Program-made: the position numbers and the translations under genes | NCBI GenBank assembly: GCA_965372015.1 | Contig: CBDVAP010000003.1 | Coordinates: 1-58,376, forward strand | DNA: 58,376 nucleotides | Reading direction: 5' to 3' | Origin: JACZSB01 sp965372015 | GTDB lineage: Bacteria; Fidelibacterota; Marinisomatia; SCGC-AAA003-L08; TS1B11 | Part shown: positions 8,522-17,915 of the stretch, in pieces | How positions within the stretch are numbered: position 1 is the first letter of the stretch | Layout of the letters: the number at the start of each line of letters is the position of its first letter | Notes under the pieces: generated by a model | Database searches by the model: none | The model's input: only the letters and a program-made list of their open reading frames with translations | What the model was told of the DNA's origin: nothing

Positions 8522-10432
8522 ATGAGCAAAATCATCGGAATTGACCTGGGAACCACTAACTCCTGCGTATCAGTCATGGAAGGCGGATCCCCGATTGTGA
8601 TCCAGAATTCGGAAGGCGGCCGTACGACTCCTTCCGTGGTAGCCTTCACTAAGAAAGACGACCGGTTAGTGGGTCAGCCGGCTAAACGACAGGCGGTAAC
8701 TAATCCCGAAAGCACCGTCTATTCCATCAAGCGGTTCATGGGCCGGAAGTATGGAGAAGTAGACCAGGAGATCAAGGAGGTGCCCTACAAGGTGACCAAG
8801 GGTAAGAAGGGCGATGTGCGCATTAAAGTTAGGAATAAATCCTATACTCCTCCGGAGATCAGCGCCATGATCCTGCAGAAGATCCGCCAAACGGCCGAAG
8901 CTCACTTGGGTGGCAAGGTGACCGACGCAGTGATCACCGTGCCGGCTTATTTCAACGATTCACAGCGTCAAGCCACCAAGGATGCCGGCAAGATCGCCGG
9001 GTTAAATGTGCGGCGGATTATCAACGAACCCACCGCGGCGGCCCTGGCTTATGGCCTTGACAAGCAGAAAGATGAGAAAATCGCTGTATTCGATTTCGGC
9101 GGCGGAACATTTGATATTTCCATCCTGGAGCTGGGCGAGGGCGTATTCGAGGTGAAGTCCACCAATGGTGATACCCACCTGGGTGGCGATGACATCGACC
9201 AGATCCTGATTGACTGGATGGCTGACGAGTTTAAAAATGCTGAGGGCATCGACCTGCGCGAGGACCCCATGGCTTTGCAACGTCTGCGTGAAGCGGCTGA
9301 GAAAGCCAAGATGGAGCTCTCCAGCGCTATTCAGACCGATGTTAACCTGCCGTTCATAACGGCGGATGCTGCCGGCCCCAAACATCTAAACTTCCAACTC
9401 ACGCGGGCCAAGTTCGAAAACCTGATGGCCAAACTGCTGGACCGGCTCAAAGATCCCTGCTATAAGGCCCTTGAAGACGCCAAGCTTAAACCCGCCGACG
9501 TGGACGAGGTGATTCTTGTAGGCGGTAGTACCCGGATTCCCAAGGTGCAGCAGATCGTCCAGGAAATCTTTGGCAAGGAGCCCCATAAGGGGGTTAATCC
9601 GGATGAGGTAGTCGCACTGGGCGCCGCCATCCAGGGCGGTGTACTGGGTGGAGAGGTGGAGGACGTCCTACTACTGGATGTTACCCCCCTATCACTGGGG
9701 ATCGAGACCCTGGGAGGCGTTTTGACCCGACTGATTGAAGCCAACACCACCATCCCTACCAAGAAAAGCCAGATATTCTCCACCGCCTCTGATCACCAAC
9801 CATCGGTGGAAATTCACGTTCTCCAGGGGGAGCGATCCATGGCGATCGATAACAAGACTATCGGCCGGTTCCACTTAGACGGCATTCCGCCTGCGCCCCG
9901 GGGCGTACCCCAGGTTGAAGTGAGCTTTGACATCGACGTCAATGGGATCCTGCACGTCTCGGCCAAGGACAAGGCTACCGGTAAAGAGCAGAGCATCCGC
10001 ATTGAAGCGTCCAGCGGACTTTCCGATGAAGAGGTAGAGGCCATGCGCCAGGATGCCGAGGTGCATGAGGGAGATGATAAGCAGCGGCGGGAAGAGGCCG
10101 AAGTGCATAACACCGCCGACAATCTGATCCATCAAACCGAGACCCAGGCCAAAGAGTTTGGGGATAAGTTATCGGAGGACGACCAGGAGGGCCTGAAGGC
10201 GGCAGTGGAAGAACTGAAGCAGGCCAATAGTGGTTCCAGTGTAAGCGATATTCAGAGCGCGATCGATAAAGTCAACAAAGTTTGGTCGGAGCTAGCCACT
10301 AAAATGTATGCCGAGACCAAAACCAGCGATCAGGAACCAGCCCCGGCCGATACCGATGCCGGTCCTCAGGCCAAGGCTGACGACGGCGAGATCGAGGACG
10401 CCGACTTTGAAGTTGTGGATGACGACAAGTAA
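8522..10432 (+). CDS. dnaK: Molecular chaperone DnaK (Hsp70)
   Basis: This Hsp70 chaperone binds exposed hydrophobic peptides in an ATP-controlled cycle. The 636-residue length is typical. The N-terminus IIGIDLGTTNSCV is the phosphate-1 motif of the actin-like ATPase. The phosphate-2 motif (FDFGGGTFDISI) lies near residue 182 and VILVGGSTRIPKVQ near 330. The substrate domain follows, and the acidic tail ends in EDADFEVVDDDK. ATG 8522 is preceded by GGAGAAT. grpE and dnaJ are not next to it. A strong terminator lies directly downstream, so the gene seems to be transcribed alone from its own promoter. Confidence 0.97.
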   Translation: MSKIIGIDLGTTNSCVSVMEGGSPIVIQNSEGGRTTPSVVAFTKKDDRLVGQPAKRQAVTNPESTVYSIKRFMGRKYGEVDQEIKEVPYKVTKGKKGDVRIKVRNKSYTPPEISAMILQKIRQTAEAHLGGKVTDAVITVPAYFNDSQRQATKDAGKIAGLNVRRIINEPTAAALAYGLDKQKDEKIAVFDFGGGTFDISILELGEGVFEVKSTNGDTHLGGDDIDQILIDWMADEFKNAEGIDLREDPMALQRLREAAEKAKMELSSAIQTDVNLPFITADAAGPKHLNFQLTRAKFENLMAKLLDRLKDPCYKALEDAKLKPADVDEVILVGGSTRIPKVQQIVQEIFGKEPHKGVNPDEVVALGAAIQGGVLGGEVEDVLLLDVTPLSLGIETLGGVLTRLIEANTTIPTKKSQIFSTASDHQPSVEIHVLQGERSMAIDNKTIGRFHLDGIPPAPRGVPQVEVSFDIDVNGILHVSAKDKATGKEQSIRIEASSGLSDEEVEAMRQDAEVHEGDDKQRREEAEVHNTADNLIHQTETQAKEFGDKLSEDDQEGLKAAVEELKQANSGSSVSDIQSAIDKVNKVWSELATKMYAETKTSDQEPAPADTDAGPQAKADDGEIEDADFEVVDDDK

Positions 10433-10456
10433 TCCTGGTCTCAAGAAATCAACGGT

Positions 10457-10489
10457 AACGGGCGATCAAAGATCGCCCGTTCTATTTTT
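10457..10489 (+). terminator. Intrinsic terminator after dnaK
   Basis: An 11-bp perfect stem (10457-10467 with 10471-10481, AACGGGCGATC / GATCGCCCGTT) has an AAA loop and is followed by a T-rich tail (CTATTTTT). It lies 24 bp after the dnaK stop and is the clearest rho-independent terminator in the window. Confidence 0.9.
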
Positions 10490-10538
10490 ATACCCAACCG
10501 TGAAGTTGTAACTTATACACTAAAGGGATTTCAGGGCG

Positions 10539-13500
10539 ATGCAGTTGTGGAAAAACAGTCTAGGGGTTTTGGGGCGGTCAGTGTTGCTGCTGATCGTGGC
10601 TGCTGCCACGCTGATTATATTTTTCCCAGGACTGCTCACCAAGTATTTCCAGCTGTACGCCAACTATAAATATCTGGATCCGCTGGGACTTAAAGTCTCG
10701 TACCAGGGCTTTGAAGGCGACCTGTTCAGTACTATGCAATTTGATCAGATACTGGTGACCACCGCTGATGGCGGGTTTTACCTGGCGGCGGAAAATGTCG
10801 AGCTTAACATTGATTTCCTACGCTTGATCCGCAGGGACCTTTCCCTCGATGACCTCCGTTTAAAAAGAGTGGAATTGCAGCTGCCCGCCGGCGAAATTTC
10901 GGGCCAGTTGGCGGACCTGCAGCTGCCTCAGCTACCGTGGGTATCGGTCCGCAACCTGAGTATCGACGAGGGATGGATCCGTCAGGGAGATATCGATTTG
11001 TGGGTCCGGATCAGCGGGAGTCTGGATGTCACCCGGTCGGTGACCTTGAAACAATCACGGTTGGAGATGATTCACCCACAACTGCCGGATACGGTGGTCC
11101 TGCAATCGGAAGTACTGACCTATGACGGCCGGTCCTTGGCAGTACAGAACGGACACCTGGCCTATCGAAGCTATCAGGCTGAGTTAACAGGAGCTGTGCA
11201 GCTGAAACCCGAGTTGCAGCTGGATCTGGACGCAGCCATGGAGTGGGTGCCGCGATTGCCCGGACAACCTGATTGGATTACCGTGCAATCTGTTCATGGC
11301 CGGCTGGAGGGACCGCTGGAGACCCTGCGATGCGATCTGGTCCTGAGCCTGTTATGGCGGGATTACCCCTTGGACTTGGCCGAAGCGCGGTTCAACCTCA
11401 TTCCGGCCGGTCTGCAGCTTGAGCGGGTGCACCTGGTACATCGGGGACAAGGACTCACGGTCAGTGGGAAAGTGTACTATGAAGGCGGACTAAGAGTGGA
11501 AGCTGATTTTGATCGGATGCACTTGAACACGCTAATGCCGGAGTTCCCGGATGTAACCCTGGATGGACCGGTCCGCATCTCCGCCCATCGCCGTGGTAAG
11601 GTGTTGGATTCTCTGGATCTGGAGCTGGCTCTTGAGCAGCTACAGTTCCAGGGCCTGCGGTTTGGGGCGATCCGCGGCCGGTTGCGTCTGGACGACGGGG
11701 TCTTGAGTGTGGTGGATACCGCCGGGCTGCATTTTGCCGGTAGCGATATGCAGCTGTGGGGGACAGTGGATACCCAAAGGAAGCTACTGGACCTGGAAGT
11801 ATACCTGCAAACCGATAGTCTGGCTACACTGCTGGCGGCGGCGGGCCTACCCGCGATCACGGGACGGGCCAACGGCCAGATCTGGGGCAGCGGACCATTT
11901 ACCGACCCCAGCCTGACCGGTGCGGTGATGCTCACCGGTACCAGCTACCACGATATGCGGATTGGGCAGGCTTTTGTCCAATTCGTAATGGACACTGCCT
12001 TTACCCGTCCTACCGGCCGTCTAAGCATCTCCACCGGCGACTTGGACCTGTTTGGTAATCTAGCCGAAGGGGGCGAAGCGGAGTTTATATTTGCCGGCGA
12101 TACCATTTTTGCTCCCGCTTTCCGCCTGTATCGAGGTTTCGATAAACTGACCGCCCGTGGTTCTCTAGCCCGGGGGGAGCCGACGCAGCTGATTTTAGAT
12201 ACCCTGGCGATCATCCGTAATAGCGAAATACTTTCCACCAGTGGACTGCTGGCAACGTGGGACGCCGGGCGGGCCGTATTGACGCCACAGACTTTCCGGG
12301 TGGCGAACGGTGAAGTGTCGCTGGTGGGGGACTGGCTGGACTCCCGGGATTTCTCCTTTCAGATTTCCACCCAACGGCGGGTGGATATCGGAGGGTTGTA
12401 TAGATTATTGGGGCGCCCACCGGCATCTGTGGGCAGTCTGGATATTCATGCCAGCGCGCGCAATCGGGAGGGCGATTTTATGCTCGATGGCAGTATCATT
12501 GCCCGGGACGGCCATTTTAACCGGGTGCCCTTCACCAAGTTCAAGACGGAATTCAAACTGGCAAACCACCGGCTCACTTTTGCCACTTTAGACTGGCAAA
12601 CGGTGGAGGGCCGGGCAATTATGACCGGGACCCTGTCTTACGCAGCAAACCCAGACCACCCACTGGGCCAGGGAAAGGCCGATTCCCTGCTATTTAGCGG
12701 CCAGCTAACCGATTACCAGTTCCACGACTTGCAGCCTTACCTGCCCTGGACGTATGAAACCCGGGGTCTGGCCACTGGCAGCCTGGCGGTCCACGGCCCG
12801 GTAGTTGATCCTATATATGAAGCCTCACTGACCTATCTGCAGCCTCAACTTGATCTGTTCACCGGAGATTTTCTCTCCGGACAATTGCGCTATGAGGATC
12901 AGGTTCTGGCCTTCGACGACCTGTACTTAAGGACCCCAACCGGAGAATATACCGGCGGCGGCCGGCTGCCGCTGGACCTCCGGCCGGGCACTCCCCGCAG
13001 CCGGATGGCTACGGACGGCCCGGTTGATATGGCTTTCACGGGGAGCGCCACGCAGCTGGACTGGATGGCTGCGTACTTTGAGTCCATCGATTCACTGCAC
13101 GGCGACTACCGCCTGGAATTGGCATTGGAAGGTACCTGGAAACAGTTGATCCGCAATGGCCGGTTACAGGTGAGCGGTGGTCGCGCGGAACTCTATCTTA
13201 TGGAGAATCCGATCGAGGGTCTGTCAGGTGACCTGTTGCTTGAGGATAATCACTTACAGGTGTTGCACCTCGCCGGCCGGACTCCGCGGAGAGAGGCAGG
13301 CGAATTCATTGGACGGATCCGTAAAGGTGTGCTCGGTCGGTTGCCCGGCCAACGGGCCCAGGGCGACTCACGGGTAGCGGTTACCGGTACGGTGGACATG
13401 ACCGAGTTTTTCAGTCCCCGGTTTGATCTGCAGTTAACCGGCCGGAGTGTCTATTTCGCCACTCCCTTGAAGGAAATTGAAGCCGTAGGTTCGGCTGAAT

Positions 13501-14360
13501 TCACATTTACCGGCAAAGATACCATTGATCTGAGTGGAGAATTCATCCCAGAGCCGGGAGGCTTGTTATTTCGGATGGACTTCGGTGAGACCGAGAGCTA
13601 TGTGCTGCGGGAGCCGGATGAAATTCCCATCATCCGGTATAACATCCGGATTCCCTTTCATACGGGAGCCTACGTACGTAACAGCGAAGTGGACGCGGAG
13701 GTTGAGGGTGAGATCACACTCACTGCCATGGGCTCGGAAGAGTTCCGATACGCCGGTACGGTGGAGGTGGTGAGCGGGGAATTCATGTATAACGGCTACC
13801 AATTCGTGTTTGACGAAGGCACCGTGGTCTTTGAGCCTTCCCGGTTTAATCCGCAATTCAATATTCGCGCCACCACCGAAGTTGAGGTGAATCTGGAGCC
13901 GGTAGACGTTTCCCTTCTTTTTTCCGGGACACTGGAGGAGCCCAGTTTAAATTTCCAGTATCCACCCACCATGTCATACACCGAAAGCGACCTATTGAGT
14001 TTGTTCACCTTGGGGGATCCAGCCATCGCCGCAGGGGATCCGACCCGGGTGGCCACCCTCAGCCTGGGGAGAATCATGCTACGGGAAAGCGAGCAATACG
14101 CCCGGCGAATATCCGGCCTGGACCGCTTCCAGATTCAGACTGGCGGGTACCGTAGCACCCTGGGGACCGAGGGGCTACGATTTAATCTGGGCAAGCGGCT
14201 TTCCCCCCGATTGTACATCGGCCTGCAGGCTGATCCCACTATGACATTTGATCAATACGACTACCAGGTAGCATACCGCCTGAGTTCCAACATGTCCCTG
14301 GAAGGCTCCCTGTCCCCTGGACAATACCGCATAAACTATCGTCTCAAATATCGCTACTGA
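10539..14360 (+). CDS. tamB: TamB-like translocation and assembly protein (DUF490)
   Basis: TamB-family proteins are anchored in the inner membrane and span the periplasm as a long beta structure. They work with an Omp85 partner in outer-membrane biogenesis, and a role in phospholipid transport has been shown for relatives. The protein is 1273 residues. One N-terminal membrane helix (about residues 13-31) is followed by a very long beta-rich region. The C-terminal DUF490-like part ends in alternating aromatic strands (YQVAYRLSSNMSLEGSL, then YRLKYRY). The partner Omp85 gene starts 21 bp downstream. The family call rests on architecture and context; the central sequence is poorly conserved. 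Confidence 0.85.
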   Translation: MQLWKNSLGVLGRSVLLLIVAAATLIIFFPGLLTKYFQLYANYKYLDPLGLKVSYQGFEGDLFSTMQFDQILVTTADGGFYLAAENVELNIDFLRLIRRDLSLDDLRLKRVELQLPAGEISGQLADLQLPQLPWVSVRNLSIDEGWIRQGDIDLWVRISGSLDVTRSVTLKQSRLEMIHPQLPDTVVLQSEVLTYDGRSLAVQNGHLAYRSYQAELTGAVQLKPELQLDLDAAMEWVPRLPGQPDWITVQSVHGRLEGPLETLRCDLVLSLLWRDYPLDLAEARFNLIPAGLQLERVHLVHRGQGLTVSGKVYYEGGLRVEADFDRMHLNTLMPEFPDVTLDGPVRISAHRRGKVLDSLDLELALEQLQFQGLRFGAIRGRLRLDDGVLSVVDTAGLHFAGSDMQLWGTVDTQRKLLDLEVYLQTDSLATLLAAAGLPAITGRANGQIWGSGPFTDPSLTGAVMLTGTSYHDMRIGQAFVQFVMDTAFTRPTGRLSISTGDLDLFGNLAEGGEAEFIFAGDTIFAPAFRLYRGFDKLTARGSLARGEPTQLILDTLAIIRNSEILSTSGLLATWDAGRAVLTPQTFRVANGEVSLVGDWLDSRDFSFQISTQRRVDIGGLYRLLGRPPASVGSLDIHASARNREGDFMLDGSIIARDGHFNRVPFTKFKTEFKLANHRLTFATLDWQTVEGRAIMTGTLSYAANPDHPLGQGKADSLLFSGQLTDYQFHDLQPYLPWTYETRGLATGSLAVHGPVVDPIYEASLTYLQPQLDLFTGDFLSGQLRYEDQVLAFDDLYLRTPTGEYTGGGRLPLDLRPGTPRSRMATDGPVDMAFTGSATQLDWMAAYFESIDSLHGDYRLELALEGTWKQLIRNGRLQVSGGRAELYLMENPIEGLSGDLLLEDNHLQVLHLAGRTPRREAGEFIGRIRKGVLGRLPGQRAQGDSRVAVTGTVDMTEFFSPRFDLQLTGRSVYFATPLKEIEAVGSAEFTFTGKDTIDLSGEFIPEPGGLLFRMDFGETESYVLREPDEIPIIRYNIRIPFHTGAYVRNSEVDAEVEGEITLTAMGSEEFRYAGTVEVVSGEFMYNGYQFVFDEGTVVFEPSRFNPQFNIRATTEVEVNLEPVDVSLLFSGTLEEPSLNFQYPPTMSYTESDLLSLFTLGDPAIAAGDPTRVATLSLGRIMLRESEQYARRISGLDRFQIQTGGYRSTLGTEGLRFNLGKRLSPRLYIGLQADPTMTFDQYDYQVAYRLSSNMSLEGSLSPGQYRINYRLKYRY

Positions 14361-14381
14361 GCTCGGCTCTCTACTTTATAA

Positions 14382-16196
14382 ATGGATCACTTCCGCCGGG
14401 TTTCACTGTTCTTCCTGGTTTGGTTAAGTCAACCGTTTGGCTTGATAGCCCAGGTGGACGACTTACCCATCGGTAAAATCTATTTTGAAGGAAACGAAGC
14501 TTTCACCGAGGAGCAGCTCAAAGGCCTGATGAAGCTTCGGGCAGTGCGGGCGTTCGCCTTTCGGGATCAGCCCTTCAGCCGTCGCGCCCTGCGCATCGAC
14601 GCTTTGACACTGGAAGGTTTTTACGCCAGCCAGGGTTATCTGGAATCATCCGTGACCGACTCCTTTGCGGTGAACCCTTCCGGGCAGGTAGACGTCTACC
14701 TGATCGTTATTGAAGGGCGGCAATTCATGCTGGCGGATATCGAAATGACCGGTAATCGTCTCCTCAGCACTGCAGAAATTCTCACATTTTTGGATTTGGA
14801 GCCCGGCGAGCCCTTTAACCCGGTCTATATCCGCCACCGCTTGGACGAGTTGCGCCGCTACTACCAGAACCAAGGCAAATTGACCATAGATATCCTCGAC
14901 GAAAAGGAAGCTGATGGAGATGTGTACCTGCGGCTGTTTATTTCCGAGGGTCTCACTTATGCCGTCGGTGGCATCAACGTAACTGGACTGGTCCAGGTAC
15001 CGGAGAAATTTGTCCGGCGGGAACTATTGTTCAAGACTGGAGATACTTTCAGGCAAGACGATTTGGTTCTGTCCCAACAGCGCATATTCGAATCCGGCCT
15101 GTTTGCCGCCGTGGAGATTCTTCCCGAGATTCAGTCTCTGGAGTCCGGGATTGCCAACCTGGAAATCCGGGTACGGGAATTGGAGCGGCGCAGCATCGAC
15201 TTGACGGTGGGATTTGAACAAAAAGAGGACCCTGGCTCCGGCGAGCCCAGCACAGCGGTGACCACCTCAGGCCAGTGGTGGCACTCGCGCATTCTTGGTA
15301 CTAGTATTCGCTCCGGCATCACTCTGGAGCCTGATCTGGTACTGCAGGCGATCACCTCACCGAACTTGTTGGCTTCCTGGGAATTCCAAGCACCGTGGAC
15401 CCTGGGAATCAGGATCCCCAGTTCGATAAAATTCTTTTCCGACTATCAAACCACTCCCTACCGGATATACGAGACCGGGGTCGATGTCACCCTGATGCGT
15501 CGTCGGGTGCACCGCTCGCGGTTCACCGGACGGTTTCGCTGGGCATTTACGACTGCTGAGGAGGAAGTGCTCGACTCGGTGGCTACCGCCGGGGCCAATC
15601 GCAGCATCAATTTCGATTACCTTTTCCAAGGGGTGGATAATCTGCTGGCGCCCCGCAAGGGAACCATCTTCCAGATTAATCCCTCCCTGAACGGCATGGT
15701 ACTTGAGGGCGTTGATAAAGTTCCTTATTACCTTAAGCTGGAGGCTGATATCAGGCGTTATCATCCCGTGGGTCGGGAGTCTGTATTCGCCTACCGGGCC
15801 AAGCTGGGTTATTTACAGACCTTACCTGCAGGGGGTGGCCGCAGTTTGCCGCTCATCAATCTGTTCGACCTGGGCGGCAGCACCTCGCTCAGGGGCTGGT
15901 CGCGGCCAAAACGATTTTCCGGTGAGGGCGGAATGATTAAAATGCTCGGCAATGTTGAATTGCGCTTCCCTTTGATCTGGATACTCGGCGCAGAGATGTT
16001 CCTCGATATGGGGGCCTTAAAGGCCTTCAAAAATCCCTACACCTCCGACCTGGAGTGGAAATCGGGTTGGGACACCGGTATAGGACTTCTGATCACAACA
16101 CCCTTGGGTCCCATCCGGTTGGATGCCGCTTGGCCGCAAGGCCAACAGAAGGGTAGCACACCCATATATCAGATGGCATTCTTGTATACTTTTTAG
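14382..16196 (+). CDS. TamA/BamA-family outer membrane protein (Omp85, POTRA domains)
   Basis: This 604-residue Omp85 protein has a signal peptide (about residues 1-23, ending near LIAQ). About three POTRA domains follow (about 25-270; the first begins IGKIYFEGNEAFTEEQL), then a 16-strand-type barrel. The barrel carries the family motif GGSTSLRGW (about residue 508), equivalent to the conserved loop-6 RGY/RGF. It ends in the aromatic MAFLYTF, as expected for an outer-membrane barrel. Adjacency to tamB suggests it is the TamA partner, but a BamA role cannot be excluded because no other Omp85 gene is visible in this window. Confidence 0.88.
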   Translation: MDHFRRVSLFFLVWLSQPFGLIAQVDDLPIGKIYFEGNEAFTEEQLKGLMKLRAVRAFAFRDQPFSRRALRIDALTLEGFYASQGYLESSVTDSFAVNPSGQVDVYLIVIEGRQFMLADIEMTGNRLLSTAEILTFLDLEPGEPFNPVYIRHRLDELRRYYQNQGKLTIDILDEKEADGDVYLRLFISEGLTYAVGGINVTGLVQVPEKFVRRELLFKTGDTFRQDDLVLSQQRIFESGLFAAVEILPEIQSLESGIANLEIRVRELERRSIDLTVGFEQKEDPGSGEPSTAVTTSGQWWHSRILGTSIRSGITLEPDLVLQAITSPNLLASWEFQAPWTLGIRIPSSIKFFSDYQTTPYRIYETGVDVTLMRRRVHRSRFTGRFRWAFTTAEEEVLDSVATAGANRSINFDYLFQGVDNLLAPRKGTIFQINPSLNGMVLEGVDKVPYYLKLEADIRRYHPVGRESVFAYRAKLGYLQTLPAGGGRSLPLINLFDLGGSTSLRGWSRPKRFSGEGGMIKMLGNVELRFPLIWILGAEMFLDMGALKAFKNPYTSDLEWKSGWDTGIGLLITTPLGPIRLDAAWPQGQQKGSTPIYQMAFLYTF

Positions 16197-16270
16197 CCCC
16201 ATCACTAGCCGGGTGTGCTAAAATCGGGGAACTCGAATCAGGGAGCCGGAGTACAATTGGGAAATGTGGC

Positions 16271-16299
16271 TTGAACGACGGTTAGTCACAAATTTAAAT
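16271..16299 (+). promoter_or_regulatory. Candidate promoter for the lipoprotein-moxR operon
   Basis: TTGAAC (16271-16276) and TTAAAT (16294-16299) are separated by 17 bp and lie in an otherwise empty 150-bp gap. The match is 4/6 at -35 and 5/6 at -10. The call is based only on this resemblance and on its position before a new gene group. Confidence 0.35.
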
Positions 16300-16346
16300 T
16301 CGCCTTCCCTTTTCCTTCAATTTGTAGATAACGAGGGTCTATAGTT

Positions 16347-16841
16347 ATGCGAACGAGTGCACAGGTAGGGTACTTATTTCTGGCAGCGGTCATCCTGGGC
16401 TGCGGCGCCCCCAAGACTGCTGAGGAACTTTGGAACGCCGCCACTAACGATATAAATAAGCGAAATTATCCCGGGGCGATAAAATCGTTGGGAAAGTTGG
16501 TATCCAAGTTTCCGGACAGCCCGCTGGCCTCCCAGGCCATGTTCCGGCTAGGCGACGTCTATATGAATAAGACTAATCAGGTTGAGCTGGCCATTGAAAC
16601 ATTTCAGGGTACTTTCGACCGCTATCCGGATAGTGATGAGGGTGTCAAATCGTTGTTCATGATTGGGTTTGTGAATGCCAACTATCTGGATGACCTGGAG
16701 GCGGCCGAGCAGGCCTATAACCAGTTCCTGGAGAAGTATCCCAATCATGAGCTGGGCGAATCCGTACGCTTCGAACTGAATAATCTGGGCCGGTCAGTGG
16801 AAGAGATCGACGAGCTGAAAGACGTGGTGGATGTCGACTAG
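16347..16841 (+). CDS. TPR-containing lipoprotein, BamD/YbgF-like
   Basis: The N-terminus is a lipoprotein signal peptide with lipobox VILGC and predicted lipidation at about Cys19. The remaining ~145 residues form about three TPR-like helical repeats (for example YPGAIKSLGKLVSKFPDSP and ELAIETFQGTFDRYPDSDE). Such proteins resemble the first repeats of BamD or the TPR part of CpoB/YbgF, but at 164 residues it is shorter than BamD (about 240), so a precise function is not assigned. It probably sits on a membrane facing the periplasm. Its last 11 bp overlap the moxR start, indicating translational coupling. Confidence 0.8.
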   Translation: MRTSAQVGYLFLAAVILGCGAPKTAEELWNAATNDINKRNYPGAIKSLGKLVSKFPDSPLASQAMFRLGDVYMNKTNQVELAIETFQGTFDRYPDSDEGVKSLFMIGFVNANYLDDLEAAEQAYNQFLEKYPNHELGESVRFELNNLGRSVEEIDELKDVVDVD

Positions 16842-17856
16842 CACTGCGGTGGCAACCGGCGCCGAGGGCCCCGACCTGGCTGGTCTTACCGAGGAGATAG
16901 CCCGGGAATCCCGTTATATCGACCAGTTGCGCCAGGCCACCGGCCAGGTGATCGTGGGACAGCACGATCTGATCCAAAAGCTGTTGATTACCATGCTCTC
17001 CAACGGCCACGTGCTGCTGGAGGGTGTGCCCGGACTGGCCAAGACAATGACCGTCAACACGCTGGCCCGCCTGATCGGCACCCGCTTTCAGCGCATCCAA
17101 TTCACCCCCGACCTGTTGCCCGCAGACCTGATCGGCACACTGATCTATAATCCCAAGGAAGGGACCTTTGAAACCAAACGGGGACCGATCTTCACTAATA
17201 TTGTCCTGGCGGACGAGATCAACCGCTCACCTGCCAAGGTGCAGAGCGCCCTATTGGAAGCTATGCAGGAACGGCAGGTAACCATTGGCACCGATACCAT
17301 CACTCTGCCCAAACCGTTCATGGTTATGGCCACCCAGAATCCCATCGAGCAGGAAGGCACTTACCCGCTGCCCGAAGCCCAGGTAGACCGCTTCATGTTC
17401 AAGGTGCTGGTGGATTATCCCACCCGGGATGAGGAGCTGCTGATCCTGCAGCGAATGGCGATGACAACAGACTTGCCCAAGGTGAAGCCGGTGGTCAAGG
17501 CTAAACAGGTGCTCAAGAGCAGGAAGCTGGTCAATGCCATCTACTTGGCGGAGAATATCCAGCAGTACATCGTGGACCTGGTGACCGCTACCCGGAATCC
17601 CGCCCAGGCCGGCCTGAACGATCTCAAGGACTTAATAGCCTTCGGGGCTTCGCCGCGGGCCACCATCTATACCGCCATCGCTGCCCGGGCCCGGGCTTTC
17701 CTGAACCACCGGGGGTATGTGATCCTGGATGACGTCCGGGATGTAGCCCGGCCGGTACTGAGGCATAGAATTCTGCTGACATACGAAGCGGAAGCCGAAA
17801 ATGTTACCACTGAAGACATTATCGACCGGCTCTTCGAGACTATTCCGACCCCCTGA
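16831..17856 (+). CDS. MoxR-family AAA+ ATPase
   Basis: MoxR ATPases act as chaperone-like factors, often with VWA-domain proteins, in cell-envelope or stress functions. The protein is 341 residues. Walker A is GVPGLAKT (about residues 65-72), Walker B is in VLADEINRSPAKVQSALLEAMQE (split here by text only; it lies at about 128-150), and sensor 1 is in MATQNPIEQEGTYPLPEAQ. The C-terminal helical lid follows. ATG 16831 overlaps the preceding lipoprotein gene by 11 bp, and a DUF58 gene follows, the standard MoxR-DUF58 pairing. The true substrate is unknown. Confidence 0.92.
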   Translation: MSTSTAVATGAEGPDLAGLTEEIARESRYIDQLRQATGQVIVGQHDLIQKLLITMLSNGHVLLEGVPGLAKTMTVNTLARLIGTRFQRIQFTPDLLPADLIGTLIYNPKEGTFETKRGPIFTNIVLADEINRSPAKVQSALLEAMQERQVTIGTDTITLPKPFMVMATQNPIEQEGTYPLPEAQVDRFMFKVLVDYPTRDEELLILQRMAMTTDLPKVKPVVKAKQVLKSRKLVNAIYLAENIQQYIVDLVTATRNPAQAGLNDLKDLIAFGASPRATIYTAIAARARAFLNHRGYVILDDVRDVARPVLRHRILLTYEAEAENVTTEDIIDRLFETIPTP

Positions 17857-17915
17857 CAATTGCGGGAGCGTCTGATGGTCTCCAGGAACATGTTCGACGC
17901 CCGGTCGAGGCAACC

